DNA from: Pseudomonas sp. Os17 | Lineage (GTDB): Bacteria; Pseudomonadota; Gammaproteobacteria; Pseudomonadales; Pseudomonadaceae | NCBI RefSeq assembly: GCF_001547895.1 | Contig: NZ_AP014627.1 | Location: 4,963,501 to 5,027,500, forward strand | DNA: 64,000 nt | Direction: 5' to 3' | Shown here: positions 62,229 to 64,000 of the stretch, in pieces | How positions within the stretch are numbered: position 1 is the stretch's first letter | How the letters are laid out: the number at the start of each line of letters is the position of its first letter | Position numbers and translations under genes: made by a program | Notes under the pieces: model-generated | The model's database searches: none | What the model was told of the DNA's origin: nothing | What the model saw: the letters and a program-made list of their open reading frames with translations, nothing else

Positions 62229-62966
62229 ATGAGCCAAACCGAATCGCTAGACCAAGATCCTGTGTTCCAGTTAAAGGGCAGCATGCTCGCCATCACGGTG
62301 CTGGAACTGGCCCGCAACGACCTTGAAGGCCTCGATCGCCAACTGGCCGCGAAAGTCGCCCAGGCCCCGAACTTCTTCAGCAATGCGCCGCTGGTGCTGG
62401 CGCTGGACAAGCTGCCTGCCGCCGAGGGCTCGGTGGATCTGCCCGGGCTGATGCGCGTCTGCCGCCAGCACGGCCTGCGCACCCTGGCCATTCGTGCCAG
62501 CCGCATAGAAGACATTGCCGCGGCGATTGCCGTCGACCTGCCGGTGCTACCGCCTTCCGGTGCCCGGGAACGGCCACTTGAGCCGCCCGAGAGCGAAATC
62601 AAGAAAGTGCCGGAAAAGCCCCCGGAGCCTACGGTCAAACCGACCCGCATCATCACTTCGCCAGTACGCGGCGGACAGCAGATCTATGCCCAGGGTGGCG
62701 ATCTGGTGGTGGTGTCCTCGGTCAGCCCCGGAGCGGAACTTCTCGCCGATGGCAATATCCATGTATACGGCCCGATGCGCGGCCGGGCCCTGGCTGGCGT
62801 CAAAGGTGACACCAAGGCACGGATTTTCTGTCAGCAATTGAGCGCTGAACTGATCTCCATCGCCGGTCAGTACAAGGTTTCCGAGGACCTGCGACGCGAC
62901 CCGCTATGGGGCTCTGGAGTCCAGGTCAGCCTGTCGGGTGACGTGTTGAACATCACACGCCTTTAA
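62229..62966 (+). CDS. minC: Septum site-determining protein MinC
   Basis: 245 residues. The N-terminal FtsZ-binding domain is followed by a Pro-rich linker ([31 protein letters not shown]) and the C-terminal beta-helix that binds MinD ([17 protein letters not shown] and [16 protein letters not shown]). With MinD it blocks Z-ring assembly at poles. The ATG at 62229 is used; the frame is open eight codons further. The gap to minD is 200 bp and holds nothing else seen. Confidence 0.95.
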   Translation: MSQTESLDQDPVFQLKGSMLAITVLELARNDLEGLDRQLAAKVAQAPNFFSNAPLVLALDKLPAAEGSVDLPGLMRVCRQHGLRTLAIRASRIEDIAAAIAVDLPVLPPSGARERPLEPPESEIKKVPEKPPEPTVKPTRIITSPVRGGQQIYAQGGDLVVVSSVSPGAELLADGNIHVYGPMRGRALAGVKGDTKARIFCQQLSAELISIAGQYKVSEDLRRDPLWGSGVQVSLSGDVLNITRL

Positions 62967-63166
62967 CGGATACTGCCGCATTTTCCAAGCATCTCTAAAA
63001 CGTAGCGATTACGGCTCAAACGAAGTAGGAAATTGGCAATCAGCAGTGTTTATCGACGATGAACCCTGCCGCTGACCGAGCTCCAGCCAAGGCTGTCCGA
63101 CTGCAGTAGTTTTCAAGAGATGTTTTTCAGGGGCTAAAAGTCCTTTTTCCTTAGGGGTGAAACACC

Positions 63167-63979
63167 TTGGCCAAGATTCTCGTGGTTACATCCGGCAAGG
63201 GTGGCGTGGGTAAAACCACCACCAGCGCCGCTATCGGTACCGGCCTCGCTCTGCGTGGTCACAAAACAGTCATCGTCGACTTCGACGTCGGCCTGCGTAA
63301 CCTCGACCTGATCATGGGCTGCGAGCGTCGCGTGGTGTATGACTTCGTCAACGTGGTGAACGGCGAAGCCAACCTGCAGCAAGCCCTGATCAAAGACAAG
63401 CGCCTGGAAAACCTCTACGTGCTGGCCGCCAGCCAGACCCGGGACAAGGACGCGCTGACCCTCGAAGGCGTGGAAAAAGTCCTGATGGAACTCAAGGAAA
63501 CCTTCGAGTTCGTGGTCTGCGACTCGCCTGCAGGTATCGAGAAAGGCGCGCACCTGGCCATGTACTTCGCCGACGAAGCGATCGTCGTGACCAACCCTGA
63601 AGTGTCCTCGGTCCGTGACTCCGACCGCATGCTCGGCCTGCTGGCCAGCAAATCCCGCCGCGCCGAAAAGGGCGAAGATGCGATCAAGGAGCACCTGCTG
63701 CTGACCCGCTACAACCCGGAGCGCGTCAGCAATGGCGAAATGCTCGGCGTTGAAGACGTCAAAGAAATTCTCGCAGTGACCCTGCTCGGGGTGATTCCCG
63801 AATCCCAGGCGGTACTCAAGGCTTCCAACCAAGGCGTACCGGTGATTCTCGACGACCAGAGCGATGCGGGCCAGGCCTACAGCGACGCGGTCGATCGTCT
63901 GCTGGGCAAAACCGTGGAACATCGGTTCCTTGATGTCGAGAAGAAGGGATTCTTCGAGCGCCTGTTTGGAGGTAGATAA
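63167..63979 (+). CDS. minD: Septum site-determining ATPase MinD
   Basis: 270 residues. The deviant Walker A is KGGVGKTT near residue 10, the Asp-rich VDFDVGLRNLDLIMG follows, and the C-terminal amphipathic helix (KGFFERLFGGR) binds the membrane. It recruits MinC and oscillates with MinE. The start is TTG at 63167 after AGGGGTGAAACACC, giving LAKILVVTSGKGG; no ATG fits. The stop TAA shares its last base with the minE start codon. Confidence 0.95.
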   Translation: MAKILVVTSGKGGVGKTTTSAAIGTGLALRGHKTVIVDFDVGLRNLDLIMGCERRVVYDFVNVVNGEANLQQALIKDKRLENLYVLAASQTRDKDALTLEGVEKVLMELKETFEFVVCDSPAGIEKGAHLAMYFADEAIVVTNPEVSSVRDSDRMLGLLASKSRRAEKGEDAIKEHLLLTRYNPERVSNGEMLGVEDVKEILAVTLLGVIPESQAVLKASNQGVPVILDDQSDAGQAYSDAVDRLLGKTVEHRFLDVEKKGFFERLFGGR

Positions 63980-64000
63980 TGAATCTTTTTGACTTCTTTC
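63979..64000 (+). CDS. minE: MinE topological specificity factor, N-terminal fragment
   Basis: The ATG at 63979 overlaps the last base of the minD stop. Seven codons (MNLFDFF) are present before the window ends, matching the usual MinE beginning. The gene must continue outside. Confidence 0.9.

Overview
The window is a GC-rich stretch of a Pseudomonas chromosome, most likely a member of the fluorescens group (P. protegens / P. chlororaphis type). The reasons are the gene order, the N-acetylglutaminylglutamine amide (NAGGN) osmoprotectant cassette, Pseudomonas-typical families (DUF3509, DUF3309), REP palindromes with the core GCGGGCAAGC / GCCGGCAAGC, and a TTG start on minD. Several blocks match, from memory, P. 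aeruginosa PAO1 neighbourhoods (mtaD-ubiG-mupP-SDR; thiolase-pap-mnmC-NAGGN; folE-smr-isochorismatase-prmB-aroC-MFS-mtnD; uric acid catabolism; htrB-minCDE), joined in a different order. I see no tRNA, rRNA, CRISPR, transposase or prophage gene; almost everything is chromosomal backbone.

Layout. 1-2.8 kb: end of an MTA/SAH deaminase, then ubiG, mupP and an SDR. 3.2-7.5 kb: a stand-alone diguanylate cyclase converging on a PAS-GGDEF-EAL protein whose downstream partner is a heme-oxygenase-fold protein carrying a diiron-type ligand set. 7.7-12.1 kb: trhO, a DsbA-like protein and an ABC exporter, then DUF2059-bolA. 12.3-17.7 kb: fumC, a DMT exporter, a thiolase and a polyphosphate:AMP phosphotransferase. 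17.8-25.1 kb: mnmC, the three NAGGN genes and yheU. 25.2-26.8 kb: ynfA, an SDR and a tiny DUF3309 protein with a structured leader.

26.9-31.9 kb is a complete four-gene chaperone-usher fimbrial operon (pilin, chaperone, usher, tip adhesin), visibly richer in A+T at its promoter end and the best candidate for accessory DNA. 32.3-38.1 kb: an LTA-synthase-like enzyme, small proteins, an ankyrin protein and an acyl-CoA synthetase. 38.7-41.9 kb: a DUF3509 gene behind a good sigma-54 promoter with TGCA heptad repeats, a solitary mtnD, an MFS transporter and aroC. 42-48.5 kb: a hydrolase, a membrane-anchored coiled-coil protein, prmB, an isochorismatase-fold protein lacking its cysteine, smr, folE, and glutaredoxin/GST genes. 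48.5-50.2 kb: a PLP aminotransferase divergent from a MarR regulator with two matching palindromes between them.

50.5-59.8 kb is a uric acid/purine catabolic region: AzgA-type permease, LysE exporter, hiuH, puuE, uraD, allA, the membrane urate hydroxylase puuD, a urate/xanthine permease and a Tsx-like porin. The allantoicase gene expected between uraD and allA is absent and a REP-like palindrome sits there. Three near-identical TTGTAYACAA palindromes mark its control regions. The window ends with a patatin-like phospholipase, an LpxL/HtrB-type acyltransferase and the minCDE cell-division genes (minE cut by the window end).

No plainly new multi-gene defence or mobile system was found. The most promising leads are the sigma-54/TGCA-repeat DUF3509 unit, the missing allantoicase step, the diiron-like partner of the c-di-GMP enzyme, and the two regulatory palindrome sets.
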